Shown piece by piece: positions 36,001 through 48,075 of a DNA stretch of 64,000 nt; the stretch's first letter is position 1, and every line of letters starts with the position of its first letter. Location: assembly GCA_951230915.1 (NCBI GenBank), contig OX579642.1, forward strand, positions 6,324,001-6,388,000, given 5' to 3'. Origin of the DNA: Antitrichia curtipendula. Its lineage: Eukaryota; Streptophyta; Bryopsida; Hypnales; Leucodontaceae. Position numbers and translations under genes: made by a program. A model generated the notes under the pieces. It ran no database searches and was not told the origin of the DNA. It worked only from the letters and a program-made list of their open reading frames with translations.

Positions 36001-37770
36001 TTTGGGGGCATTGGAATGTCGTTGCAGGCTTGTTCCCAAGCTGTGAAAAAATTATAATAAAATAATAAGATAAGTTTTATTTATTTATTTAAAATTTAAT
36101 TATTATTCAACGTAGTAGTCTCGAGGCCACGTCAGCCTGCTGCTATAGCCAAGGTTCCACTATTTGGGTACTCATTTAATGTGGAACATATATATTTTTT
36201 TGTGAAAATCTAGATGTACCCAAGCAAAGAAAATGTTGTTATTTGGGCAGGAAATTGTAGTGGTTTAATATGCAAGGGCTTTTTGTTTCCGTTGCCTTGA
36301 TCATTTAAAGGACGGATTGGTGACCATAGAAATCATCCCTTTGGTTACCATGTGAATCATTCCCTTACAAAATTGCAAAAACATTATGTCCTACTAGAAG
36401 AATTCTCCGTCATCCATTGAACACCAAACGTCCTCATTGATGTTTAAGGATTAAAAAATAAGGCTTGGTGACAATAAAATTGACACAAATTAAGCATAAT
36501 TATTCTCTTTGAGAATGTAAAGTATAAAAAAATCATACCTTATAGTGCTACATGTCAAGAAGCCTTGAAGCTAAATTATTTTAGTACTACAAAAATTTGA
36601 ATGTAGGGGAGAATTTTGAAGATAACGCTTGCAGGCACCATCTTGCAAGGATGTGGTGCATTTTATAAATCTTATGGACTTTTTTCTAAACATCTATCAC
36701 TACAAGCTACAAGCACTGCAAGCATAGACCACAAGTGCTCTTATATTTATATCAAGCAAGTCAAGAATGAGCTCTAGTCACTACAAAGTGAGTGTATCTA
36801 GCTTCCTTTCGAAACTCGTGGCCATTGCAAACTCCAAATTATTACATACCTTCAACTACCTTCAATGAATTTTGCATGGACTTATGGTATTCATTGTGCT
36901 CTTTGTACAACAATTTTTCTCGCATTTTTGCAAGCATCTACAGATAAACTCTGCCTTCTTCTGCAAATAAACTTGACAGGTTAACGCCAAAGTTTTTGTG
37001 GTCAAAACTCTTAATCTTCCTTTCTCTAATAATTTTGTTTGCCAATTATTTGGATGCTTAAAATCAGGATCCTATGATTACTTCAAAAAACCTCTAAAGC
37101 AGTTCTCAAGCATGGTTCTCTTAAATATTTCCAATTTTCAGATCACAATCCACTACTACAATGAGTATGATTGCTCTAGGGTTAAAGCCTCAAATCCTCT
37201 ATTTTTCCATGCTTTTCATGGCTCAAAATTCCAAAACAATCACCAAACAAAATTGATGAAGGATTCTCGTTCTTTATGTATAAAAGTCAAGTTTTGATGA
37301 GACAAATCTTCTATTCTTTGTGTTGTTTATGGACCCCAAATGTAACGTAATCACCAAACTAAATTGATGAAGGATTCAAATTTCTTCAAATTTTGTGATG
37401 TCTAAAACAATCCCTTTAAGTTTTGTACTGTCTTAAACAATTACTTTTGATAGTAAGATTAAGAAGTGTCAAACAATCAAAGGTGAAGAAATCATTGAAG
37501 TTTGTACATTGAATGAAAATGGCGTTTCTACATTGAGTGAACTTTGAATAATCACATTAATGATAAGAATTAGTACTTACATGTCAAACAATATAACATT
37601 AGGAGTTAAATTATTGAAGTTTAATTTGTATATTGAATGAAAGTGAAGTTTACGCACTCATCATTGAAGAAAATGAAGTTTGCACATTGAATAATACAAT
37701 CGCTATTGCAAATGGATTTGAGGGTTAGATTTGGAAACGTTGTTTTCATTTGTGATTTGTGAATTAACAT
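36001..37770. other. AT-rich DNA, no gene
   Basis: 36000-36190 shares its layout with 14900-15080 (GCAGGCTTGTTCCCAAGCTGTG, A/T run, GC patch CTCGAGGCCACGTCAGCC). Within 37440-37720, words such as TTGTACATTGAATGAA recur every 50-100 bases, a degenerate tandem pattern leading into the next array. Confidence 0.4.
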
Positions 37771-38520
37771 TCTACAATCAAATATCTATGACATTTACGG
37801 ATTACAATGGAAGATGTTACAAGTGTATTTTTGAAATCTATGACATTTAAAGGTTACAATGGAAGAGTTGCATTCATTTATGGTTATTCAATCGACATGT
37901 ATAATTAAATGTCACAAGGATATTTCTAAAACTTATAGTGTTTAAGGATTATGCTAAAATAATTGCCTTCATTTATGGGTTTTTAATTGATAAGCATATT
38001 TTCAAAACCTATGACATTAAAAGGTTGCGTTAATATACTTGCCTTCATTTGTGGTTTCTCAATTGACATGGTACAATTAGATGTCACAAGCTTATTTTCA
38101 AAACCTACAAGGTTTAAGGGTTACAATGGAGGAATTATGTTCATTTATGGTTTCTCAATTGACATGGTACAATGCAATTAGATGTCACAAATATCTTTTC
38201 AAAACTTATGACGTTTAAAGATGACAAAATAATTGCCTTCATTTATGTTTTTACAGTTAATATAGTACAATTAGATGTCACAAGTGTCTTTTCAAAACCT
38301 ATGACATTTAAGGGTTATGTTGAAATAGTTACCTTTATTTATGAACCTTTGTGAATTGACATGATTGAATTAGACATCAAGTGCATTTTCAAAACTTGTG
38401 ACAATAGGTTTGTAAATTGATATGATATAATCATATATTCAAAACTTGTGGCGTTTAATGATAACATTAGAAGTGTTACCTTCATATATAGTTTATGAAT
38501 TGAGAAGGTACACTCATATA
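37771..38520 (+). repeat. Tandem array, unit about 95 bp (8-9 copies)
   Basis: Landmark AAAACCTATGACATTTAAGG recurs near 37832, 37927, 38003, 38098, 38201, 38294, 38390 and 38439, with CAATTAGATGTCACAAG and TTCATTTATGGTTTCTCAAT between. Most spacings are 93-103. Read on the plus strand, several units give the same peptide pattern (FSKPMTFKGY, then FIYGFSIDMVQLDVTS), open across about two units at a time. It is most likely a minisatellite; the shared frame is noted but no gene is claimed. Confidence 0.75.
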
Positions 38521-40996
38521 TTAGCTCTGGATTGGACCAACCAATTCAAGATTTTAGAATTCAATTTTTTTAATAACATGTTAAATTTTTTGAAGTTTTA
38601 TTTTTAAATCACAAGTTGGATTAGTTATTGTTTTTATTATGCTAATTTATGGCCTTATAATACATGCAAATATAAGGACTAATCTTAAGAAAATACTTTA
38701 GTGTCTAAAACTATTCATCATAGATTGACCTCCAAATTGAATATTAGAGATTTTTTAAGTGAATAATTTACAAATGAAAAATATTAATAAACCAAAGGTA
38801 TAGATTTCTAATGACTTTGACCTAATTTGTAAGACATATTAAAAAAGGATCAAATTTCTTCAATATTTTAAATTGTATAAAATGAGCTATATGTAGTGAG
38901 ATATAAATGCATTAAATATAGATTTTATGGTATGTTTAGAATACTTGGCAATTTACAAATCCATAAACAAAACATTTCAATTAAAATTGAAGGCAAACTC
39001 CAACATTCCTCCGAGCACCCCTCAAATTGTAAATGTATATTATGGAATATGATAGAAAAAATAAAGGTTTTGAATAATCCTAACCTCAACAACCTCTATT
39101 GTACACAAATACAAAAGAAGTTAGATTTTACAATAATATTTAACAATATGAATGTGTCTTGACTCTCAATTTCAGTTTCTATTGTATGAGAACAACTTAG
39201 ACTTTGAATGAAGTTTCAACTCCTTTGCACCATGTTTGTTTCAAGATTCAATGACATTAACATTATTCAATAAATTGTAACAACTATTTTCAATAAATAA
39301 AAGGAATTGGATTATTTTTATTTATTTATTTAATTAACCCCTAAAAGATCAAACATTCAAATTTTGAACAATTGATGAACGCAAACATGTCTTGAGAGCA
39401 TAAAATTTTCGTTTTTCATCCATATAGATATTTATAAATTTGTATACTTGTTCTTTTAAATGAATACAACATAGATTTTTATAAATTAAAAAAAAAATCT
39501 ATAGTTCTAGGGTATTAGTATCTCTAAACTATAAATTTGTTGTTTGCAATTTAAAAAGAGACCATTCTTCAAAAATAACTTAAATGAACAATAAAAATAA
39601 AATCTTAAAAGATCACTATAGTTAGAACTTAATGCTTAGAACTAAAAAAACATTGAGTAAAAATTACAGATTTTCAATCTATAAACAATTTTAAAAGGAA
39701 TTTTCAATTTTGTTTTGAAATTTTATTGAAAAATATTGGTTGAAGTAGATCCAACCGCACAGATATGATCTATAGATCATATCTGCAACTCTTGTTTGAA
39801 GGTTATTACTAAATTTTTATTTTAAATTATATTAAATCCATACTATATCTCCTTAGTTTTGAAATATTATACTCCGTACTATCTTTGATCTTGAAGGGGA
39901 TAAATCTAATAGGGGATGATAGAAATATGTGAATGTAATTTGGATATTTGATTTACACGGAATTGAAGTTCATTGTGTGCTAAATTTGTTTTTTGAATTG
40001 TATACTTTATTTATGTCTTTTTTAGCAAGGCATAAATCCAAACTTCCTTCTCTAGCCACAAGAATCTAGTGTTTAGAAATATTCAAACTTAAGGGTTCTA
40101 GAATTACTTTTGTCCATAATAATTGCACTCAAAATTGTAAAATTACATTCTTTTTATTTTACTAATGAATTATTTTTCATTAGTAAAATAAGTCAAACCT
40201 TCTTTTCTTTTGAGTCAAACCAACGAAAGAAACAATAGATTATTGACACCAAACTTTGGACAATTGCTTAAGTCTCTCTCTATATATAGTCAATTTAAAC
40301 TTTTGTAATTAAAGTTTTCAATATTTTTTTTCATTTAAAACTATTTAAATGAGATGGGAAAAGATTGAAAGAATTATGTGCTTTAATTCTTAAGTCCAGT
40401 GGGGTCATTGGTTGGTTAAAGAAAAAGGTTTGAATCATCATTATTTTTACTACTACTTAAATTTTTTTATATCGTGAGGACTTTCTTGTTTATTTTTATC
40501 ATTGTAAAAATCTTAATTTGTTATTGATTTTAGACAAAAATTTCATTCTTGAATGCTATAATTTTAAAATTTTAAAATGGCTTTTTGTAGTAAAATAAGA
40601 TTATTCAAATTGGCCAGGAATTGTAGCCTTCAAGGATTGATCAGATAATTTGAAATTTATATATGAAAACTTTAATCCTATATGTATTGCAAAATTTTAT
40701 ATAAATTTATGTAAAATAGGAAGTATTAACCCTCAAAGTCAAATCCAACATCAAGAAGATGGGCATTCAATTTATTTTTAAGAACTCTAACATTTGAGGA
40801 TTAAGAGAATAATTCAACTTTGAAAAATAAAGAAATAGATTTTGAATCCTAAATTTGAATGACGTTTATATAAACTAAAATTGAAGATTGGTTTCCAACA
40901 TTTTTCAATTTTATTCCAATAGAAACAATCAATAGAACTATATTATAATCTTAAAATTACACTAGAAAAAACATGAAGGGTTTTGCAACTACACTA
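38521..40996. other. AT-rich DNA with orphan element ends, no gene
   Basis: TTAA 39334-39337 followed by CCCCTAAAAGATCAAACATTC resembles 46871 (TTAA, CCTCTTAAGGATTAGACATTC): two copies of one left end without a matching right end. A 26-bp perfect palindrome lies at 39760-39785, and an inverted repeat with 16-bp arms at about 40155-40195 (TTTTACTAATGAA / TTCATTAGTAAAA). No coding content. Confidence 0.45.
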
Positions 40997-41408
40997 AGGT
41001 AGGAGGCTCTTGAATCGCCCATCTAAGGGTTGATCTGCCTTTTCCATATGCTTCCTTGGTCATTGGTATTTTTAATTCATTTTTCAGAGATAGAAAAATA
41101 CACGAGGAATCTAAACACAACTGGTTTCATATTTTTTTGAGCAATATTTAATTAGTTACGAATTTTCAAAGGAGATGTATTGTAAGTCCCTATTTGTGAC
41201 CCTAGGTCTTCCATAAACTGATCACTTGCAAGATGGAAAAAAGCAAAGCCGATGATTGGCTGGGACCCTTTTTTTCCTAATTCATTCATAGCACTATAGC
41301 GGTCAATTTAAGGATCACTTCATTCCATTTAAAAATCACCTCGTTCCATTCAAGAGCCATTTATAGGGGCGGTTCTCAATGCCCGAGTGATTTCAGAGCC
41401 TCCTACCT
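40997..41408. mobile_element. 412-bp TA-flanked MITE, copy 2
   Basis: TA at 40995-40996 and 41409-41410. Ends AGGTAGGAGGCTCTTGAATC and, inverted, AGGTAGGAGGCTCTGAAATC. Nearly identical to copy 3 (56462-56871) throughout, including the CAAAGCCGATGATTGGCTGG segment. Confidence 0.9.
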
Positions 41409-41410
41409 TA

Positions 41411-42813
41411 TGCAACTGTTTTTTCAGTTGCATAGGACACTTGCAACTGGTTTGCGAGTTGCGACTAGTGATAATTTGGAGACCTGAAGTCGTAGTGGAC
41501 ACTCTAAATTTAGAATAAAAAATACATCAAATTGCAAAAGTCACGCGTCGTGTGTGATTCATTTACGACTTGTTTGCGACTTATAGATTTGTAGGTTTTA
41601 AAATATTAATCTCAATGATCTCTAGATTTCAAAATTTCATATCTACCTTCTATCTAGATTTTAAAAGATTAGAACTCCCTTTTTCTTAGATTTTTGAATT
41701 TTAAATCTATCTTCTTTTAGATTTCAAAATTTTAGATCTACTTTCCTTGTAGATTTCAAAAATTCAAATATTAGTATTTAATAGATTTCATTGGTTTAAG
41801 ATACCTTATAATTTCATAGATTTTTAAATTTCTTGGATTTTAAATTTAAAAAAAAAATCTTTGTAGATTGTAGAAATCTATATTCTATGGAAATCTACAA
41901 ATTATAGAAATTTGTAAATTGTAGAAGTCTTAGAATTATATCCACAAAATTCATTGCACAAGACTACAACTCTTCAGCTTCTATGTTGATTTGGTCGCAT
42001 TCATTTGGTTCACTTTTCTATTGATTTTTATCCAAATCAACAAATTACTCAACATAAAAGGTAAATTTTCTAGTGGTGTAGGAAACAACTAAAAAACAAC
42101 TAGTGTACAATTAGAAAGCGACTAGGAAACAACTATGGTCATTTTACAGTTGCAATCTTTTCCTAGTTGTTTCCTAGTCATTTTTTGCAACCTTATATTG
42201 ACTACTTTGTGACTAAAACAATGTATCAATGTATCAATGTTGTAAAAGTACGACATAAAACAATTACGTTAGATTTGGTGATAATAGAGAGGATTTCAAT
42301 TGCAAGATAGTTGTATAAGACACTAGTTGCACAATAGCCGATTGTGTTGGACATGTTTTTCTTCTAGTGTTAATATTTAGCTTTTGAATTTTAGGATGAT
42401 TAAATAGAAGTTTATGAAGAACTTCAAATTAAACATCATTTGTATACATTTAATATTTAAAAAAATCTTTATCAAACAAACATAGAACTTAAATGTCTTA
42501 TTATGAATATTTATTTGCCTCAAATTCATCTCAATTTTGTCAAATAAACATACTCTTACTTTTTACGTTCAAAAGTACTTACTTTTTGCTCCTTCTAACT
42601 TGAAAAAAATATCCATGCATTTAGGAAAGGATTTCATGAGGTAGCCAAAGTTTCCTAACTCACTCTAAGGATAATTCCCATGCTTTGAGCCAATATTATT
42701 GGGCCTTCTATAATGATTTAGAGAATGTAAGCTTCTTTTATATAGTGTTAATGGAATTTTATATGGTATATTATGTAAGGAAAGTATGAAATTTATTCTC
42801 TACTATAAGTAAT
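41411..42813. other. AT-rich DNA with degenerate short repeats, no gene
   Basis: 41600-41900 is built of repeated AGATTTCAAAATTTTAGATCTAC-like words about 45-50 bases apart. 42070-42340 contains several AACTAGGAAACAACTA-type words. Nothing coding. Confidence 0.4.
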
Positions 42814-43060
42814 GTAGGAGGTTTGTAAAGCGCCCATTTAACTAAAAATTAATTTAGAAAAGTTAGAGTTTTATAAATATTTTTCAGTAAATTTTTCTAG
42901 AAAGGCAAATAGAATTGGCATCTAACCCAATTGTTTCATATTTTTTAAGCTTCTTGGGATTAATTATCAATTTCCAAAGTTGAAAAGCGGTAATCACTAA
43001 AAGTATCCACCTCCTAAAATGTATAGTATTTGTACATTGTTGGTGCAATGAGAAGAAAAA
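42814..43060. mobile_element. Truncated relative of the TA-flanked MITE
   Basis: Starts TGTAGGAGGTTTGTAAAGC at 42814; the interior is the reverse complement of 7507-7809 (CTAGAAAGGCAAATAGAATTGG, then CCTAAAATGTA). It lies just before the subfamily A element at 43077. Confidence 0.55.
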
Positions 43061-43076
43061 TGTACCTTTGCATTAA

Positions 43077-43961
43077 TCCCTAAAGGACCTTTGTCCCTTT
43101 GAGGGACAAATGGGATTTCCGGAAGGTATCTACGGGCTGAATTTTGTCATGATTTTTTGAAATTTTTTTTGAAGATAGAAAAAATGATTAGCTTCATGGA
43201 AATATAATTTTTCTTTCTACTGGTGCCTGAGAACAAAAGTTTTGCCCAAATAAGCTCAAAATAAGGGAGAGGGGGCAACCCAAAAAAAATTCAAAATTTG
43301 AATTTGAATTTTTTTCTCATAGACTATATTTTTTTCTACATGGAAAGCTTTTATTCATTACATTTGGATTTGTTATGAGAAGGTTATGGGCCATCTTGTT
43401 TTTTGGGCAATTAGAGCATCTTCTTGAAAAAAAAAACTTGTAGGATTCAATTTTTAATGCAATTTTTACGACTTTTCAAAAAAAGAAGTTCCACATGGTT
43501 TGGTTTGCTTCCTAGATCAATCTCACCATTGGAATTAGTGTGTTTTAATTCCATTTTAGAAATTTCTACATCTACTTAATAATTATTTTAAGAATAAAAT
43601 TGAGTTTAAAAGAAAAATTTCTTTTACCTAGACTATCAACTCAATTTTCCAAAATAAAGATTTGAAGCTGTCAAATCTGTAGTGCAAAAATTTTAAGTTG
43701 AGAAGGTTCAAAGTCAAATAATCTAGTCCCACAATGTGTTGAAAAACTTGTTTATTTCACTTTAAATGCAAATATCTTGCTATCTCTATGATCAAATTTT
43801 TTGAAATTTTTTCCACACATTCTCATACTAGTTAGGTATAAGACCCTATGGTTAGATGTACAAAAAATAAAATAAAAATTTCAAATTCATTTATTCTTTG
43901 CTATAGAAATGGCAGTTTTGAGTCTTTTTTGGCAGAAAAAAAGGCCTTGGTCCTTTAGGGA
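43077..43961. mobile_element. TTAA-flanked element, subfamily A inverted, 885 bp
   Basis: TTAA at 43073-43076 and 43962-43965. Left end TCCCTAAAGGACCTTTGTCCC; right end ...AAAGGCCTTGGTCCTTTAGGGA. The sequence is the reverse of 30415-31324 with many substitutions. Confidence 0.85.
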
Positions 43962-43965
43962 TTAA

Positions 43966-44350
43966 GGAACACTTCATTAGAACTTGAGTGCTTTATAGAA
44001 CTTATATCCTATAAATTTAACTGGGAAGAGTTTTCATGCTTTGGAACAATGTTTGGGGAGTATTGCTGGTTAGTTCATTGTTAGCTAGTGCCATGGAAAA
44101 ACAACTAGTTGAAGTGTGAAAACGGGGAATCCAAAACTAAACAAAAAAATTGGAAGGATTGTCAACCAACCGGTATGCAAATATACAACTTTTGGCAGCT
44201 TCCCATTTTGAATCCAAAGCTAATACCTAGGCTGCTAAATGTTAATATGTTACTGGATGCACCATGTAGCACATAAGGTTGGCCGTTGAGGGGCTTGAAT
44301 AGGCCAGAGATAAATATTGCTTTTAGGATTTGTTGTGGCCCTCACTCCCT
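43966..44350. other. AT-rich DNA, no gene
   Basis: Nothing supported. GC rises toward the exon-like piece that follows. Confidence 0.4.
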
Positions 44351-44403
44351 CTTTCATATTGATGTAATGAAATTTGGAGTTTAGTTTCAAAAGTGACATA
44401 CCT

Positions 44404-44599
44404 TTGAAAGAGGAGGACTGTAGCCTTTTGCAAATCCGAAGTTGAAGGAAAGCGGTCTATGAAAATTTGATTCCAGAGGAAATGAACCGGGAGATTTTGA
44501 TAAGGAGAGGATGCAAATTCCAGACCCAGCTCCCCAAACTTCCGGAACAAACCTCCGCTTTGGACGTGTATGATGGTAAAGTTGACGATGGCTGATCAT
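44404..44599 (-). other. Possible first exon, unrecognised
   Basis: ATG at 44599 opens a basic, serine-rich frame (MISHRQLYHHTRPKRRFVPE...) with few acidic residues, the composition of an organelle targeting sequence. It runs about 65 codons to a good donor TTCAAAG/GTATGTCA at about 44404. No following exon is visible. A plus-strand frame (ATG 44570 or 44588, MADHCLECEVEEEG) overlaps it; at most one is real. Confidence 0.25.
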
Positions 44600-44683
44600 T
44601 GCTTGGAATGTGAAGTCGAAGAGGAAGGTGCATATAAACTTACAGATGATGATGCTCTCCCAAGACTAGAAGGGGAACCAGTT

Positions 44684-44698
44684 GGGGGGGGGGGGGGG
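44684..44698 (+). repeat. 15-base G run
   Basis: Uninterrupted G homopolymer. A 14-base and a 7-base G run lie at 46210-46231. Length is prone to sequencing error. Confidence 0.9.
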
Positions 44699-44982
44699 AC
44701 AGGAAGGCATTCTGTTCTGGAACATGTTCCCTTGATCCTGAACAAGAGCATGCCACCTTTTGTCATCTGGTCTCCACTGGGGCGAGAATGTTGCAACACT
44801 GAATGTGTCTTTTTTTTTCTTCCCCCTATGGAATGAGAATCCCACAGCCAATGAAGGAAGATTACTACTTACTATGGTATGCAAGGGATGAAGGGGCCGG
44901 GGGGAGTCATCATCCGACCACAAGTAGAGTCACACCTTCGGTAAGAAACAGCTTCTGCAAACGCTGGGAGGCAGGAACTGGT

Positions 44983-45475
44983 CGGGGTGAACTGGCCCCC
45001 TCGCTTGGCCCCGTTTTTACCACTGGGGAAAACACACAACACCTTTTCATTTACCAAGCACGATAAAAAATTTGAATTTGTAATCAAAAGACCCCAAATT
45101 AGGGCCGGGGTGAACTGACCCCCTCGCTCGTACTGCCAAAGTCCATCCAGGGGTGCACATAAAAAAAAGCCCCCTATTTTGTGCCGTGTAAAATCTATTT
45201 TCTAGAATCCCTCTAGCTAATTTGGGGCCTCTGATTGCAAATATGAATTCAGAATTTGCAAAAAAATTCATGCATGGAAAATAAAAAATTTCAGGGTTTT
45301 CCCAGGGGTACGAGCGAGGGGGTCAGTTCACCCCGGCCCAAATTAGACAGGAGTGTTGTAGAAAATAGATTGATCAAGCACAAAACAGGAACATTCTTTT
45401 TTAACATGCACCCTTGGGGAAAAGTCGGGGACTTCGGGAGAACCAGTGAGGGTGGGTGGTTCACCCTTGTCAAAG
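44983..45475. mobile_element. Nested inverted-repeat element (GGGGTGAACTGACCCCC termini)
   Basis: The inner pair is GGCCGGGGTGAACTGACCCC at 45102 and its exact inverse at 45318-45340, extending about 35 bases including CTCGCTCGTAC. The outer pair is GGTCGGGGTGAACTGGCCCC at 44983 and an inverted weaker match ending near 45475 (GGTTCACCCTTG). The sequence between inner and outer right ends is itself an inverted relative of the inner left half (TATTTTGTGCCGTGTAAAATC versus its diverged inverse). It reads as one element inserted in, or duplicated from, another of the same family. Non-coding. Confidence 0.65.
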
Positions 45476-45955
45476 ACCTCTTTGGGAGTTTAATAGTTTA
45501 CACTTGTCCTTAAAGATAAGAGATGACAAAGGTAAGAAACTCTATTTGTGGCATGTAATTATTTGGGCCACTTTGGGGCCACAATGTACTAGTACAATGC
45601 ATTTAAAAGTTTGGAATGTATCTATGCTCTAGAGTGGTGGCAACAAAACATGTAATTTGAGGCCTTGGAGTCAATCTTGTCTTTTGTCTCTATTGCAATT
45701 AACTTGAAGTTAATGTAATTACTGTACCTTTTGAGTACATTGGATGTGAAGAAATGTCAATTTTCAACCTAAATGCTATGGATTTTCAAAGGGGGTCCAT
45801 CCGGCAACACCTCATTTGTCGTTAACTTTTACAAAAGGGGTACATATTGTCACCCAGTGACCCATCCATCTGGTCACCTACCACCCGGCCATCACACACC
45901 TAGCCACCCACTCAATCACCCACCCACCCCTTTTGTATTTGTGGTGGGCAATTTT
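45476..45955. other. Spacer with an ACCC-rich tract
   Basis: 45850-45930 is full of CACCC/ACCCA words (for example CACCCACCCACCCC), so the minus strand has many GGGT runs that could form G-quadruplexes. No gene. Confidence 0.5.
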
Positions 45956-46231
45956 GCCCCCATTCAATATGGATTATTTGCCCCCATTTGTACATCTCCA
46001 TACCCATATCAGAAGCTTGTATTATGTATCCACAGTTTGTATATATATCATGTATTTTGTATTTGTAGCCGTAGTTTGTATACAAATATGTATCCGATGG
46101 CCAAGATTGTTTCTAATCAACGGTAGATGTTTTTTGAAGATGAGTGACATTGGAGAAGGGGAAAAAATATTCTTGAGAGAGATCAACGGCTCTTGATTTT
46201 TACGGAAAAGGGGGGGGGGGGGGAGGGGGGG
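45956..46231. mobile_element. C-run/G-run bounded repeat, copy 2
   Basis: Starts at CCCCC (45956, with a second CCCCC at 45981), holds CCATACCCATATC and GTATCC words, GATGGCCAAGATTG and AGATCAACGGCTC, and ends in G runs (46210-46231). Same order as 12976-13271. Confidence 0.5.
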
Positions 46232-47700
46232 ACAGACATTTGGATCTTTTCGATACATTGTACATTATATATCAAGGCCGTTTTTTATTGGGGCTACTAC
46301 ATTTTACTATTGTAAGGAACTTCTTTTAGTTGTGTCTAAAATAAATTAAAATAAACTAGAATGTGATATAATGATGCTAATCAATGAGTGCAAAGATGTG
46401 AGTCTACGAGAGCCTTAATCCTAATTGTAGATATGTACATACAACCATTTATAACATAGGTACACCATAACATATAAAAAGTCTATAATATAGGTACCTA
46501 TGACTAAAGAAAGTGTCTAAAATATAGACCCTTAGGCTCATGGGCTCGTAGATTCTACACTCACTGCTAACATTCTTTAATAAATGGCATGACATTGTAA
46601 AATAATTAATACCTTAAAGAATTGACTTTCAAATTTTGAACATCATACAAAATTATAATTTTTCATCTATTTTTTTAAATAAAATGTTTTTGAATTAGTT
46701 CTTCAACATTTATGTGGTATAGATTTTGAAGACTTTGTTTTGCACATATTCTATAATTCAAAGGATACTAGTTTCTTTCACTTCAAAAGTAACTTTTCTT
46801 GTTCAAAACTGACCCTTCAAATTTATTTTTAATAAATAAGTGAAATAAGAATCATTGAAAATCACTATAATTAACCTCTTAAGGATTAGACATTCAAATT
46901 TCAAACAATATATAGATGAACACATTCAAACACATCTCAGGCTCACAAAAATGGGTTTTTCCATCAATTTTTTAAAGATTTTTATGTTAATCCCAAAAGT
47001 ATGGAGTGTGTTTTAAGGCCCAAAATACTTCAAAGTAGTAAAGTCCAAATCAAGGCTAAAATCTTCATCTCGATTTAATCATTAACAAATTCAGAAATAC
47101 AACCATAGGATCATTTAGTTAACTTGTTAGAGTACACCCTCCTAAGTTTTTTGAATAAGAAACCTTACCAAATGCAAAATCTTGTTGTTTGGATTTCAAA
47201 AAGAAGTATTTTCAATTCTTCCCAAATGGTTAGAGTTCATCTCTCAAACTTTTTACACAAAATGTGTAGATCCTACAACTTGTTACTCTCCATAATATGT
47301 TTAAGAAAAAAATTAAAAAATGATAATATACATATAATTTTGACAAAATATTTCATTCTCATGCTTGAAAAAAATAGTAAGTAGAAAGAGGCAGAATATG
47401 ATTTAAAATACTAAGTTGGTAAGAAATTAGTTATAGAATTGAAAAATTCCAATCCCAATGGTTGTAGTGTTGTGATAAATAGTCTATATCCAAAGATTTT
47501 ATTTTATTTCAAGAACATTGAGAATTGGGTTAAATAAAGGACTTCAAAGTTTATTTCAAAGTAGAGATTCCATAAGTGCCTACAAACTAAATCTCCTCAT
47601 AACTTTTATTTTGTTAATCAAAATTGAATGATGCAAAATTTTACATCTAAATATACATCTCGAAAACCAAGTTAAATTTTTATTTTTTAACCCCTAAAGG
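46232..47700. other. AT-rich DNA, no gene
   Basis: Orphan left end at 46871 (TTAA then CCTCTTAAGGATTAG). Nothing coding. Confidence 0.4.
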
Positions 47701-48071
47701 ACCATTTGTCCCCTTGGGAGACAATTTGGGTCCGGGTAGGTTCCTTTGACCTCAACATTTAGTCAAAAAATTTCAATTTTTTTGAAGATGTCTGGTTTTG
47801 CGAGAGCTTTGTGGATATATAATTTTTATTTCAATTGGTGCCCAGGAGATAAAATTTATGGTACAATTAGCCCAAAAAAATGCCAAAAAAGATTTTAAAA
47901 GTGATTTTTTTAGCTACCCAAGTTGCCCATCAAGCATTACAAATTACATATTATGCAATAACTTTTTAACCATGTTGTCGAAAGTTTTGAAATTTTTTAA
48001 TATATATTTTCAACCCATTTTCAAAATTATTGACTAAAATGCACAAGCTATAGGACATACGTGTTTTTTTC
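47701..48071. mobile_element. Left part of a TTAA-type element interrupted by another
   Basis: TTAA 47697-47700 then CCCCTAAAGGACCATTTGTCC and CCTTGGGAGACAA, the subfamily A end in inverted orientation. The body continues to TTAA 48072-48075, where the 909-bp element starts, and resumes at 48989. Confidence 0.55.
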
Positions 48072-48075
48072 TTAA

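Noticed and set aside
37771..38520. CRISPR array
   Set aside because: Regular repeats, but the whole unit of about 95 bp is repeated with no unique spacers, and the genome is a plant nuclear genome.
43135..43960. Frames within subfamily A/B elements as transposase remnants
   Set aside because: No frame above about 120 codons, no shared frame between copies and no DDD/E-type motif, so the elements are non-autonomous.
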